Assembly: GCF_017751145.1 (NCBI RefSeq)
Contig: NZ_CP046640.1
Location: forward strand, 3,638,137 to 3,702,136
DNA from: Iocasia fonsfrigidae
GTDB taxonomy: Bacteria > Bacillota > Halanaerobiia > Halanaerobiales > DTU029
Reading direction: 5' to 3'
Length of the DNA stretch: 64,000 bases
In this document: positions 1 to 7,671 of the stretch, one piece after another
How the letters are laid out: each line of letters starts with the position of its first letter
How positions within the stretch are numbered: position 1 is the stretch's first letter
Position numbers and translations under genes: made by a program
The notes under the pieces: model-generated
What the model was told of the DNA's origin: nothing
Databases searched by the model: none
The model's input: the letters and a program-made list of their open reading frames with translations, nothing else

Positions 1-726
1 CTGTCCCTCCAGGGCCCTTACTGCACCAATAACTGAAGAATCATTACCACCAGCAATAATCCATTTATCTACATCTGAATGCTTAGTAATAGTGATATTT
101 GCAGCATTAAAAGAACCTTCAGTATCAAGAGTCTTCATTGGGCTTTCATATCTATTAGCTTCTGGGAACCCCTTTTCCAGGAGCACATCTGTTGCCCCAT
201 TAGTTCTCTCAGCAATAGTTGGTAATTGATTATAGGTCATTTCCAGATAACCTACCTCATCATAATCCCAACCCATCTCATTCATCTGTTCAACCAGGGT
301 CTTGCCCACTAACTTACCAATATTATAAGCAGAAATACCCATATGGTGTACTTCTTCCATAGGCTGCTCATCTGAACCAACAAAGCGGTCATCAACACTC
401 ATAAACTTTAAACCCTGCATATCTGCCCTGGCCTTAATGGCAGGACCCAGCTTAACATCAGGTGTACAGATAATAAAACCCTGGGCTCCCTGAGCAGCCA
501 AATTATCAATAGCCGATAATACCTTTTCACCATCTGTTGTACCAATCTTTATTACCTCAAAACCATAATCTTCTCCAGCCTCTTCAGCATATCTCCACTC
601 ATCCTGGAACCAGGCTTCTTCAGGTTGTTTAACTAAAAAACCAATTTTGACATCTGCAGCCCCGGCAATAGAAACCACACCCAAAACCATTACAACACTA
701 AGCACAAACAATAATAATTTTTTCAA
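1..726 (-). CDS. araF: L-arabinose ABC importer, periplasmic binding protein (3' end missing)
   Basis: Binding protein that delivers L-arabinose to an AraGH-type importer. The frame runs open to the window edge, so 242 N-terminal residues are seen and the C-terminus is cut off. I start it at the TTG at 724-726, seven bases after AGGAGG; an ATG start further in would destroy the signal peptide. The first 24 residues (MKKLLLFVLSVV...) are a Sec signal ending near SIAGA-AD, with no lipobox Cys. The mature part carries VKIGFLVKQPEEAWF, FEVIKIGTTDGEK and FIICTPDVKLGP, which match my memory of E. coli AraF closely. It lies behind a roughly 250-base leader with its own promoter and AraR-like sites. 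Substrate is inferred from family resemblance and operator type. Confidence 0.85.
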   Translation of the reverse strand, partial: MKKLLLFVLSVVMVLGVVSIAGAADVKIGFLVKQPEEAWFQDEWRYAEEAGEDYGFEVIKIGTTDGEKVLSAIDNLAAQGAQGFIICTPDVKLGPAIKARADMQGLKFMSVDDRFVGSDEQPMEEVHHMGISAYNIGKLVGKTLVEQMNEMGWDYDEVGYLEMTYNQLPTIAERTNGATDVLLEKGFPEANRYESPMKTLDTEGSFNAANITITKHSDVDKWIIAGGNDSSVIGAVRALEGQ

Positions 727-860
727 GTTTTTTCCTCCTCTAATTATTTTGTTTATTACGCGACAAAAAACCCCCTCTGAAACTAAGAACTCACTTTATG
801 AAGTCACCCCCTTTAATACCTTAAATAACTCATAAATAAACCCTGCCTAGATAAGAATGC

Positions 861-929
861 AAAAAGAGACCCTCTTTAACAAATAACCTGACCAGGTTAT
901 TGATAAAAAAGGGCCTCCTTGACCTCTTT
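861..929 (-). promoter_or_regulatory. Structured 5' leader of araF (three adjacent hairpins)
   Basis: Three foldable elements follow each other in the transcript. Hairpin 1 (905-929) pairs AAAGAGGUC with GCCCUUUUUU around the hexaloop AAGGAG, with one U-C mismatch. Hairpin 2 (882-901) is a perfect 8-bp stem, AATAACCT/AGGTTATT. Hairpin 3 (863-877) is AAAGAG-GGT-CTCTTT followed by two more T, a weak terminator-like shape. The 5' arm of hairpin 1 (AAAGAGG) could also pair with the 3' arm of hairpin 3. Loop 1 has A at position 1 and G at position 4, as ANTAR targets do; hairpin 2 does not fit that rule. The structure is seen; a role in attenuation is inference. Confidence 0.4.
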
Positions 930-933
930 AGCA

Positions 934-977
934 ATTTGTACCGACCATCAGTACAAATATAAGTATTTTATTTGTAC
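934..977. promoter_or_regulatory. Three AraR-type operator half-sites
   Basis: Half-sites ATTTGTAC (934-941), GTACAAAT (951-958) and ATTTGTAC (970-977) lie in alternating orientation 17-19 bp apart. The Bacillus AraR operator is built from exactly this octamer joined head to head; here the halves are separated by 9 and 11 extra bases. They cover the expected start point and first transcribed bases of araF, a repressor position. No araR gene is in the window. Confidence 0.65.
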
Positions 978-980
978 AAT

Positions 981-1009
981 ATTATACCAGAAATATAGTT
1001 AGATGTCAA
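981..1009 (-). promoter_or_regulatory. Consensus sigma-A promoter of araF
   Basis: Reading the minus strand, TTGACA (1004-1009) and TATAAT (981-986) are separated by exactly 17 bp. The start point would fall near 974, inside the AraR-like half-sites. A perfect promoter combined with repressor sites suggests strong, induced expression. Confidence 0.8.
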
Positions 1010-1059
1010 ATAATTTACACTAAAGTCAATAGTGGAAATATTATAAGATAAACCCCAAA

Positions 1060-1647
1060 TTAAAGTTCAAACTGTTGATCGGCATCAATAATATCCCTGG
1101 CGATAATAACCATTTTTTTGTTCTGCTCATTGCTCCTTTTCTGTAGCAAGCGCATAGCCTCTGCCTCTTTTAAATCCATTCTGTCCATCAGGATACCTTT
1201 GGCCTGTTCAATTAATTTGCGAGCTTTCAAGGCCTCCTCTGCATTATCCAGTTCATCCTGTAGTTTTTTAAATTCTGCAAAACGGGCCCGGGCAATATCA
1301 ATCGCCGGTCTTATATCATTAATACCCACAGGTTTGATTAGATACCCAAATACACCAGCCTCTGTTGCCCGGTCAATCAATTTCTGATCATTATACCCAG
1401 TTATAATAATACAGGGAATTAAACACTGCTCATTGATCCTGCTGGCTGCTTCTATACCGTCCATAGAAGGCATATTAATGTCCAATAAAATCAAATCAGG
1501 CTTTTTCTCCAGGGCTAATTTAACTGCCTGTTTACCATCTAAAGCCTCCCCAACAACCCGATGACCGAGCTTTTCCAGATTAGATTTCAAACCCATTAAT
1601 ATGACTGACTCATCCTCAGCTATTAAAACATTTAATGATTTATCCAT
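1060..1647 (-). CDS. Response regulator with ANTAR RNA-binding output domain
   Basis: Phosphorylation-controlled transcription antiterminator of the AmiR/NasR/EutV type, cytoplasmic. Residues 1-120 are a CheY-like receiver: acidic pair E11-D12 (IAEDES), phospho-acceptor D56 in DLILLDINMP, and conserved K105 in LIKPV. Residues about 130-190 form the helical ANTAR domain, with the usual IEQAKGILMDRM segment followed by EAMRLLQKRS. The ATG at 1647 has AAGGGGTG in front. It starts 13 bases after the upstream sensor kinase, so the two are surely one two-component unit. ANTAR proteins bind paired stem-loops in nascent mRNA and prevent termination; the target RNA here is not known. Its stop is only about 50 bp before the araF promoter. 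Confidence 0.92.
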   Translation of the reverse strand: MDKSLNVLIAEDESVILMGLKSNLEKLGHRVVGEALDGKQAVKLALEKKPDLILLDINMPSMDGIEAASRINEQCLIPCIIITGYNDQKLIDRATEAGVFGYLIKPVGINDIRPAIDIARARFAEFKKLQDELDNAEEALKARKLIEQAKGILMDRMDLKEAEAMRLLQKRSNEQNKKMVIIARDIIDADQQFEL

Positions 1648-1660
1648 AAATCACACCCCT

Positions 1661-3496
1661 TTAAAACGGTATACTGATATCCACCTGGGTACCATTAACA
1701 GATGACAACTTTATATCACCTCGAAACTGATGTTTCACAATAGAAAAAACTATGGATAAACCAAGACTATCTAATTCATCCATCTTAAAATCAGCTGGTA
1801 ACCCCTTCCCATTATCTTTAACTATCAGTTTAATCCTATCCCTGCTTTTACAGCATAATATCTTAACTTCCCCCTGGTTGTTTTCTGGAAAGGCATGTTC
1901 AAGGCAGTTGCTAACTAATTCGTTAATAACTAAAGCAATAGCAGAGGCCTTATCATAAGAAATAAAAATATCATCAAGTTCCAGTATCATCTTAACCTTA
2001 TTAGTATTTAAAAACTCAATAATAACATTAACTATTTCTTTGACATTAATTATACTCCTCCCTAATTCATCTTTTGACAGAAGGTCATGTACAGAAGCTA
2101 TACTCTTTATACGAAAGATAATATTATTTAAAGTATCACTTATATCCCTTGATGAATGCTTACCCATAAAATCCTTCTGCAGGGTAATCAAACTTATAAT
2201 ATACTGCAGATTGTTTTTGATCCTATGGTGACTCTCCTGCAAAAGGGCTGACCTACCCATCAGTCTAGTATCTTCAATAGCAAGAGCAGCCTGTCTGGCC
2301 AGGGTTGATAGATAAATAGCCTCTTTCTCAGAATAATTGTATTCTTTTCTATAGGAAACCTGAATTATTCCTGTTACATGTGAGCGTATCAAAACCGGGG
2401 CCACCACAATCGTCTTTACTCCATTAACCCCTTTAAAGAGTTTGAAAAAGTCTTCATCATGCTGAAAGGCATAAAAGATCTCATCATTCCTGGTAAGCTG
2501 AAAGATTACTTCTTCTTTCAGCTCGGCAAACAACTTATTATTAGTACTATAATCAACTGTATCTATGATCGTATTAGTCTTTTCATCAAGCAATTTGATT
2601 GTACAAGCATCAGCTTTCATAAAATCTGTAGTGTATTCAGCCAGTAATTTTAATACATCTTTCAACTCATATTTGGAAGTCAGGAATTCTGTAGCTTTAA
2701 AAACTGTATTTAGAATCTTCTTGGTCTCATTCTCTACCTCTACACCACCACTGTCCCTATTATATAATTCATTACCCAGCATCATATTAACCAGTCTCTC
2801 AGGTGCTGTTCTGGCCTCTTCCTCTGATACAGTACCCAGAATTTCACCCTGAAACATCACTGATACATGGTCGGCAACCTTTAAGGCATCCTTCCACTGC
2901 TTAGTTATATAGATAATACTACCACCCTCATTTTTATACTGGTAGATATTATTATACAGCCTCTGTATTGATTTAACTCCCAGGCAATCTGTTGGCTCAT
3001 GCATAATTACTATCTCCGGCTTATTAAAAAAAGCCCTGACAATAGAAAGGTTCTTTTTCTCTTCAGCCGATAATTTACCCACCCTCATATTATAGTCAAA
3101 ATCCAGTTCCATAATATCAAGGGCCTGGTGGCAGTTATTCTTTACACCCTGAAAATTTATAAAGGGCAACAGTCCACACCTGGGATATCTGTTCAATGAA
3201 ATATTCTCTGCCACAGTAAGTTCATCCACTACTGAAGGTGTATCAAAAATAAATTCTATCCCCTTATTCCGCAAAAGAGATATCTTAAAATCAAGCGGTT
3301 TTCCCTTAAAAAAAATATCCCCTTTGACATCAACTAAACCAGCAATAGCCTCTATCAAGGTCTTTTTTCCAGACCCCCCCAGACCTACAACAGCATGAAC
3401 CTCCCCAGGAAAAAGATTCAGGTTAATATCGTTAAGGTTAAAACCATCAAGGTTAACGGTAGTTAAACCCTGTATCTCCAGTAGAAAATCTTCCAT
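1661..3496 (-). CDS. Hybrid sensor: degenerate sugar-ABC ATPase domain + GAF + HisKA_2 histidine kinase
   Basis: Cytoplasmic sensor kinase of 611 residues with an unusual domain order. Residues 1-240 resemble the first nucleotide-binding domain of RbsA/AraG-type sugar importers, but key ATPase positions are changed: the P-loop reads GLGGSGKKT (K45 where Ser/Thr belongs), the signature is LSAEE instead of LSGGQ, Walker B is EIVIMHE (H166 for Asp), the Q-loop Gln is absent and the switch His is Lys (YITKQ). Residues about 255-410 look like a GAF domain. Residues 418-440 contain the HisKA_2 box ESHHRIKNNLQ (phospho-His about 423), followed by an ATP-binding domain with NELVSN and DNGKGL. There is no membrane segment. 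I infer that the pseudo-ATPase docks on a sugar permease or senses nucleotide, and that the kinase phosphorylates the ANTAR regulator. Confidence 0.88.
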   Translation of the reverse strand: MEDFLLEIQGLTTVNLDGFNLNDINLNLFPGEVHAVVGLGGSGKKTLIEAIAGLVDVKGDIFFKGKPLDFKISLLRNKGIEFIFDTPSVVDELTVAENISLNRYPRCGLLPFINFQGVKNNCHQALDIMELDFDYNMRVGKLSAEEKKNLSIVRAFFNKPEIVIMHEPTDCLGVKSIQRLYNNIYQYKNEGGSIIYITKQWKDALKVADHVSVMFQGEILGTVSEEEARTAPERLVNMMLGNELYNRDSGGVEVENETKKILNTVFKATEFLTSKYELKDVLKLLAEYTTDFMKADACTIKLLDEKTNTIIDTVDYSTNNKLFAELKEEVIFQLTRNDEIFYAFQHDEDFFKLFKGVNGVKTIVVAPVLIRSHVTGIIQVSYRKEYNYSEKEAIYLSTLARQAALAIEDTRLMGRSALLQESHHRIKNNLQYIISLITLQKDFMGKHSSRDISDTLNNIIFRIKSIASVHDLLSKDELGRSIINVKEIVNVIIEFLNTNKVKMILELDDIFISYDKASAIALVINELVSNCLEHAFPENNQGEVKILCCKSRDRIKLIVKDNGKGLPADFKMDELDSLGLSIVFSIVKHQFRGDIKLSSVNGTQVDISIPF

Positions 3497-3713
3497 AACA
3501 TAACACTCTCTTCCCCTTAACAGGCATAAATAGATATACTGTTTAAAATAGTCTGTTTTTTGTTGTCATATCTATATTATTTCTAGCTAAAAACACATGT
3601 CCCTGCAATTTTTTCATAATTTTTCTATACCCTTTCCCTATATATTCTATTCCCTTCCTCTTATTTTATTAATTATCTCTCAACTTAGTTTTTTTAATAA
3701 ATTAACTAAGAAT

Positions 3714-3743
3714 ATTATACTAAATCTTAATTATTTTTGTCAA
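3714..3743 (-). promoter_or_regulatory. Promoter of the sensor kinase/ANTAR operon
   Basis: TTGACA (3738-3743) and TATAAT (3714-3719) on the minus strand, 18 bp apart. The resulting leader is about 210 bases long and includes an inverted repeat CTTAGTT/AACTAAG just after the start point. I found no ANTAR-style double hexaloop in it. Confidence 0.7.
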
Positions 3744-3775
3744 CTAAAATTCATATCGTAGATAGATATCTATTA

Positions 3776-3903
3776 AAGTGTGCATTCGAAAAGTAATAAA
3801 TAGGGGATTATATATCCCTAAACGAAGTTAAGGTGTTACCGTTGAGTGAAGGGATAGATAATCCCCTCCGGGTATAATACTGATACTTTTCGAACAGACT
3901 CTT
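3776..3903. repeat. Repeat family A, copy 1 (nested palindrome, MITE-like)
   Basis: An element of about 128 bp, nearly identical to one at 27557-27680. Ends are inverted repeats around TTCGAAAAG / CTTTTCGAA. Inside is a second inverted repeat, GGGGATTATATATCCCT against AGGGATAGATAATCCCC, around a constant core containing GTTAAGGTGTTACCGTTGAG. It lies between the stop of the LacI gene (3954) and the kinase promoter. It has no coding capacity and no convincing target-site duplication. It could be a MITE or a large transcript-end hairpin. The rest of 3497-3953 holds only the kinase promoter and A/T-rich DNA. Confidence 0.85.
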
Positions 3904-3953
3904 AAAATAGGCTTTTTTATAAAAAAGATTATTTGCAATTATATTTTATATGA

Positions 3954-4958
3954 TTAGATTAATTTCCTTGTTGAATTTCTTATTACTAATCTTGTATCCA
4001 GAATTTTTGCTTCTTTTTTGTTTGTTTTCCCTTTTATTTCATTAATTAAAATCTGGGCAGCTAATTCACCTGTACTATATTTGGGTTGATGAATTGTCGT
4101 TAAACCAGGCCGTATTAATTTGCTTATATCAATATTATCATGCCCAATTACTGAAATATCTTCCGGTATATTTAAGCCATTATCTAAGATAGCCTCATAT
4201 GCCCCTAAAGCCATAAGGTCATTAGAGGTAAAGATTGACGTAGGTTTATCATCCAGGGAAAGTATTTTAAACATTTGTTTAAAGCCTGATTCCCTACTAT
4301 AATCCCCTTCTAAAACCCATTTTTCATTATATCTTAAATCAGCCGATAATATCGCCCTCTTAAAACCCAGCAACCTGTTTTTAGCAGAACTAGTTTTTAA
4401 GTCACCAGTAATATGCCCGATTTTTTTATGTCCTAACTGTATTAAATGTTCTGTAGCTGTAATAGCTGATTTAATATTGTCTATTGAAACAGAAGATATT
4501 TTATAACTACTTATATTGTCAGCTATCTGAACTACCGGTAATATCCTCTGCTCCAATTCTTTCAACAATTCCTTATCACTTAAAGATAAAAAAATTACTA
4601 TTCCATCTACACGTTTATTTCTTAATAAATTAATTGCCTGTCTTTCTTCATCTCTGTTATTATCCGTATCACACAAAATAACTGAATATCCCTGTCTTTT
4701 GGCGGTATGTTCAACTCCTCTGGCAACTTCTGGAAAAAACGGATTACTAATATCAGGTACAATTAATCCTATAGTATTGGTTTTATTCAACACTAACCCC
4801 CTGGCAACACCATTGGGGTTATAACCCATTTTATCTATTATCTTTTTGATCTTTTTCTTGGTTTCAATATTAACATCTGGTTTATCATTTAAAACCCGGG
4901 AAACAGTTGTAACTGATACTCCAGCCTCTTTAGCAATATCTTTTATAGTAACCCTCAT
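3954..4958 (-). CDS. LacI-family transcriptional regulator
   Basis: DNA-binding repressor of 334 residues, the usual family length. The N-terminal helix-turn-helix and hinge are clear: TIKDIAKEAGVSVTTVSRVL at residues 3-22, then the hinge helix near NPNGVARGL. The rest is the periplasmic-binding-protein-like effector domain (NTIGLIVPDISNPFF; VIGHDNIDIS). Gene order places it 280 bp after glcD and well before the kinase operon. The glcD-etf-gldA promoter region carries CG-centred palindromes typical of LacI operators (10198-10222), so control of that operon is my best guess. Effector unknown. The 25 bases around 5010-5034 upstream contain a short tandem of ATTAATCTCCT. Confidence 0.93.
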   Translation of the reverse strand: MRVTIKDIAKEAGVSVTTVSRVLNDKPDVNIETKKKIKKIIDKMGYNPNGVARGLVLNKTNTIGLIVPDISNPFFPEVARGVEHTAKRQGYSVILCDTDNNRDEERQAINLLRNKRVDGIVIFLSLSDKELLKELEQRILPVVQIADNISSYKISSVSIDNIKSAITATEHLIQLGHKKIGHITGDLKTSSAKNRLLGFKRAILSADLRYNEKWVLEGDYSRESGFKQMFKILSLDDKPTSIFTSNDLMALGAYEAILDNGLNIPEDISVIGHDNIDISKLIRPGLTTIHQPKYSTGELAAQILINEIKGKTNKKEAKILDTRLVIRNSTRKLI

Positions 4959-5071
4959 AAATTATATAACCTCCAAACATGAAAGTTTATCAATATTTCA
5001 AACTCCTTTATTAATCTCCTATATTAATCTCCTAATATGTTTAACTACATAGCAAGTTAATAAAATGATAT

Positions 5072-5111
5072 TGATAGACACTGACCAACAAAAGATTGTC
5101 AATGTCTATCA
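5072..5111 (-). terminator. Strong hairpin after glcD
   Basis: Fourteen-base arms (5072-5085 and 5098-5111) around a 12-base loop. On minus-strand RNA the single non-Watson-Crick position is a U-G wobble, while on the plus strand it is an A-C mismatch, so the fold favours minus-strand transcription. It lies 127 bp downstream of the glcD stop and before lacI. There is no clean U-tract, so it may be a 3' end stabiliser rather than a classical terminator. Confidence 0.55.
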
Positions 5112-5237
5112 CTAAATCAATAATTTTTAGAACCATATAACTTAGCTATATGCAGACTTCATTTAGATAATTTAACCGATTTTTTCCATTATAATTATAA
5201 GTTATCTTATAGTATAATGCAAGCAATTAGTATACAT

Positions 5238-6656
5238 TTACTCCAACTTAAAAATCTTCCCGGGATTTAAGATGTTATTTGGGTCAAAAGATTTTTTGAT
5301 TTTCTTCATCAGCCCAAGCTCAACAGGGTCAATTAATTCTTTCATAAATTTCCTGCGTTTAGAGCCAATACCATGTTCACCACTAAGTGTACCTCCCAAT
5401 TTTAGAGCGGCCTGATATAATTCATATAATGCTTTTTCCTCAGTCTGGTACCATTCCTGCATATCTGTATCTGGATTTTTAACCAGTGTTGCATGTAAAT
5501 TGCCATCACCAGCATGCCCATAACAGGGAATCTGAATATTATATTTCTTTGAAATACAAGTTATTTCTGGCATCAACTCAGGTATTGCTGCAATAGGAAC
5601 AACAATATCTTCTAAACTCTGATGGGGACTGAAGACCTTAAATGCCTCAGCAATATTTCTACGCACATTCCAGACCCTCTCCTGTGTTGTACGATTATCT
5701 GCTACATAAACTTCAATAGCCCCTTTTTCCAGACACAACTCCCCAATAGTTTCGGCATCATCTTCAACTTCCTGTACTTTATGACCATCTACTTCAATTA
5801 AAAGAACTGCCCCTGCCTCTTGATAAGGAAGGTGCTCATTCAAATACTCACAGGATTTTTTAATTGATAATTTATCCATAAATTCAATACCAGTAGGAAT
5901 AATCCCGCCTCTAGTCATAATAGTAGGTACCATCTCAATAGCTGATTTAATATCTTTAAATAAAACGAGCAAGTCAACTTTTTCAGTTGGTAGAGGCAAA
6001 AGTTTTACAATGGCTTTTGTAATAATACCTAGGGTTCCTTCTGAACCAACAATCAATTGTTTAAGATCATATCCGGTAACATCTTTAACCCTTTTTCCTC
6101 CAAGTTGAACAATCTCACCTGTAGGAGTAACAATTTCTAATCCCATAATATAGCGACCAGTCACACCATATTTTACTGCTTTACCCCCACCTGCGTTTTC
6201 AGCAATATTTCCACCAATATAACAGGACTCTACACTCATAGGATAACCAGCAAAAAAGAGTCCTTTTTCCTTAATTTCTTCATTAACACTATTAGTAACT
6301 ACCCCTGGTTCCAGAGTCATCATTAGATTGTTATAATCAACCTCTAAAACCTGATTCATTTTCTCTACTGATAAAACTATTCCACCATATTCAGGGATCG
6401 CCCCACCAGATAATCCACTCCCAGCACCCCTTGGAGTAACAGGTATTAGCTCCAGGTTGGCCAGTTTCATTACAGTAGAAATCTCCTCTGCTGAACTTGG
6501 GGTTATTACTACTTCTGGCAGATGGCCATACTGTTCAATAGGGGTTTCATCATGGGAATAGGTCTCCAGCTTTGCTGGGTCAGTTAAGACATTTTTTTCC
6601 CCCAAAATCTCTATCAGTTGGTCTAGTATTTTCCCAGTAACAGGATTATATTTCAC
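5238..6656 (-). CDS. FAD-linked 2-hydroxyacid oxidoreductase (GlcD/LctD type)
   Basis: Oxidises a 2-hydroxyacid such as lactate or glycolate and passes electrons to the neighbouring EtfAB; cytoplasmic flavoprotein. The 472 residues match the GlcD/D-lactate dehydrogenase family. The N-terminal FAD-binding domain has PRGAGSGLSGGAIP near residue 75 and VKYGVTGRYIMGLE near 160. The C-terminal FAD-oxidase domain has YGHAGDGNLHATLV and the closing SGEHGIGSKRRKFM. The start overlaps the etfA stop by 4 bp (ATGA), so the genes are co-translated. This GlcD-EtfA-EtfB set resembles the electron-confurcating lactate dehydrogenase of Acetobacterium. The true substrate cannot be read from sequence. Confidence 0.88.
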   Translation of the reverse strand: MKYNPVTGKILDQLIEILGEKNVLTDPAKLETYSHDETPIEQYGHLPEVVITPSSAEEISTVMKLANLELIPVTPRGAGSGLSGGAIPEYGGIVLSVEKMNQVLEVDYNNLMMTLEPGVVTNSVNEEIKEKGLFFAGYPMSVESCYIGGNIAENAGGGKAVKYGVTGRYIMGLEIVTPTGEIVQLGGKRVKDVTGYDLKQLIVGSEGTLGIITKAIVKLLPLPTEKVDLLVLFKDIKSAIEMVPTIMTRGGIIPTGIEFMDKLSIKKSCEYLNEHLPYQEAGAVLLIEVDGHKVQEVEDDAETIGELCLEKGAIEVYVADNRTTQERVWNVRRNIAEAFKVFSPHQSLEDIVVPIAAIPELMPEITCISKKYNIQIPCYGHAGDGNLHATLVKNPDTDMQEWYQTEEKALYELYQAALKLGGTLSGEHGIGSKRRKFMKELIDPVELGLMKKIKKSFDPNNILNPGKIFKLE

Positions 6657-7657
6657 TTTACACCCTCCTTCTCCAATAGCTCATTTATTTCTGGGATTAT
6701 TTCAAAAAGGTCGCCAACAATCCCAAAATCAGCTACTTTAAAGATAGCTGCCTCCGGATCCTGATTTATCGCAATAATTGTTTCAGCCGTTTTCATCCCA
6801 GCCAGGTGCTGAATAGCTCCTGATATTCCAGCAGCTATATAAAGTTTAGGGGTTACAGTTTTACCACTAAGCCCTATCTGGTGTGGATAAGAGAGCCAGT
6901 CCCTATCAATTGCTTCCCGGGAAGCCCCTATTACACCATTAAGTCTTCCAGCCAGTTCATTAAGCAAATCAAAATTTTCTTTTTTCTTAAGCCCCTTGCC
7001 CCCAGCTACTACTATCTCTGCATCTTGAATATTATCTTCTTCTGCATCATTTCTAAAAGCAATTCTCTCCACCCTACCATCAAAGAGCTGCTGATTATAT
7101 TGATAATTTATAATCTCCCCCTTGCCTTGGCGTGAATAATCAACTTGGGCTGGCCTAGTAGACCTGGGCCTTACTGTCGCCATCTGCGGTCTGTGTTCAG
7201 GTGTTTTAATTGTAGCTAAAATATTACCACCGATAGCCGGTCTAGTCTGTAGGAGGTCATTGGAATCTTCCTCTATATCCAGTTCTGTACAATCAGCTGT
7301 GAGTCCTGCATGCATTCTAATGGCCACATGGGGCATTAACGCCCTTCCACTAGTGGTTGCAGCTGATAAAATAATAGCTGGTTTATATTTCTTAATCAAC
7401 TCTATCAAAACATTACTGTAGTTTTCTACAATAAAATGTTCTAATTCAGGTGCATTTGCCAAATAAACCTTATCTGCCCCCCTTAATATTAGTTCTTCTG
7501 CTTGTTCTTCACTGATATTATTACTTAATAAAATCGAGGTCAATTCACAGCCTAGTTTTTTAGAAAGTCTTTTACCCCGGGTAAGTAATTCATAAGATAC
7601 TTCTTTAATTCTTCCATCTTCAGCTTCAGCAATAGTCCATATACCTTTATATTTCAT
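6653..7657 (-). CDS. etfA: Electron transfer flavoprotein, alpha subunit
   Basis: Large Etf subunit, 334 residues, FAD-binding. The C-terminal FAD domain shows the family hallmark region GLSGKTVTPKLYIAAGISG followed by QHLAGMKTAETIIAIN and DPEAAIFKVADFGIVGD. There is no N-terminal ferredoxin-type extension, which some lactate-dehydrogenase Etfs carry. It sits between etfB (14 bases upstream) and glcD (4-bp overlap), so the complex is probably EtfAB plus GlcD. Whether it bifurcates to NAD and ferredoxin or only relays electrons cannot be settled by eye. Confidence 0.93.
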   Translation of the reverse strand: MKYKGIWTIAEAEDGRIKEVSYELLTRGKRLSKKLGCELTSILLSNNISEEQAEELILRGADKVYLANAPELEHFIVENYSNVLIELIKKYKPAIILSAATTSGRALMPHVAIRMHAGLTADCTELDIEEDSNDLLQTRPAIGGNILATIKTPEHRPQMATVRPRSTRPAQVDYSRQGKGEIINYQYNQQLFDGRVERIAFRNDAEEDNIQDAEIVVAGGKGLKKKENFDLLNELAGRLNGVIGASREAIDRDWLSYPHQIGLSGKTVTPKLYIAAGISGAIQHLAGMKTAETIIAINQDPEAAIFKVADFGIVGDLFEIIPEINELLEKEGVK

Positions 7658-7671
7658 CGACTGTCTCCCCC

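Noticed and set aside
647-835. Plus-strand open frame over the araF start
   Set aside because: Covers the araF signal peptide and leader in antisense; Asn/Thr/Phe-rich translation and no ribosome site.
3497-3713. ANTAR target in the kinase leader
   Set aside because: Only an inverted repeat CTTAGTT/AACTAAG with a 13-base loop is seen; no hexaloop with A1 and G4.
5010-5034. Tandem ATTAATCTCCT units upstream of lacI
   Set aside because: Only about two units without CRISPR-like spacing; more likely chance A/T-rich slippage.
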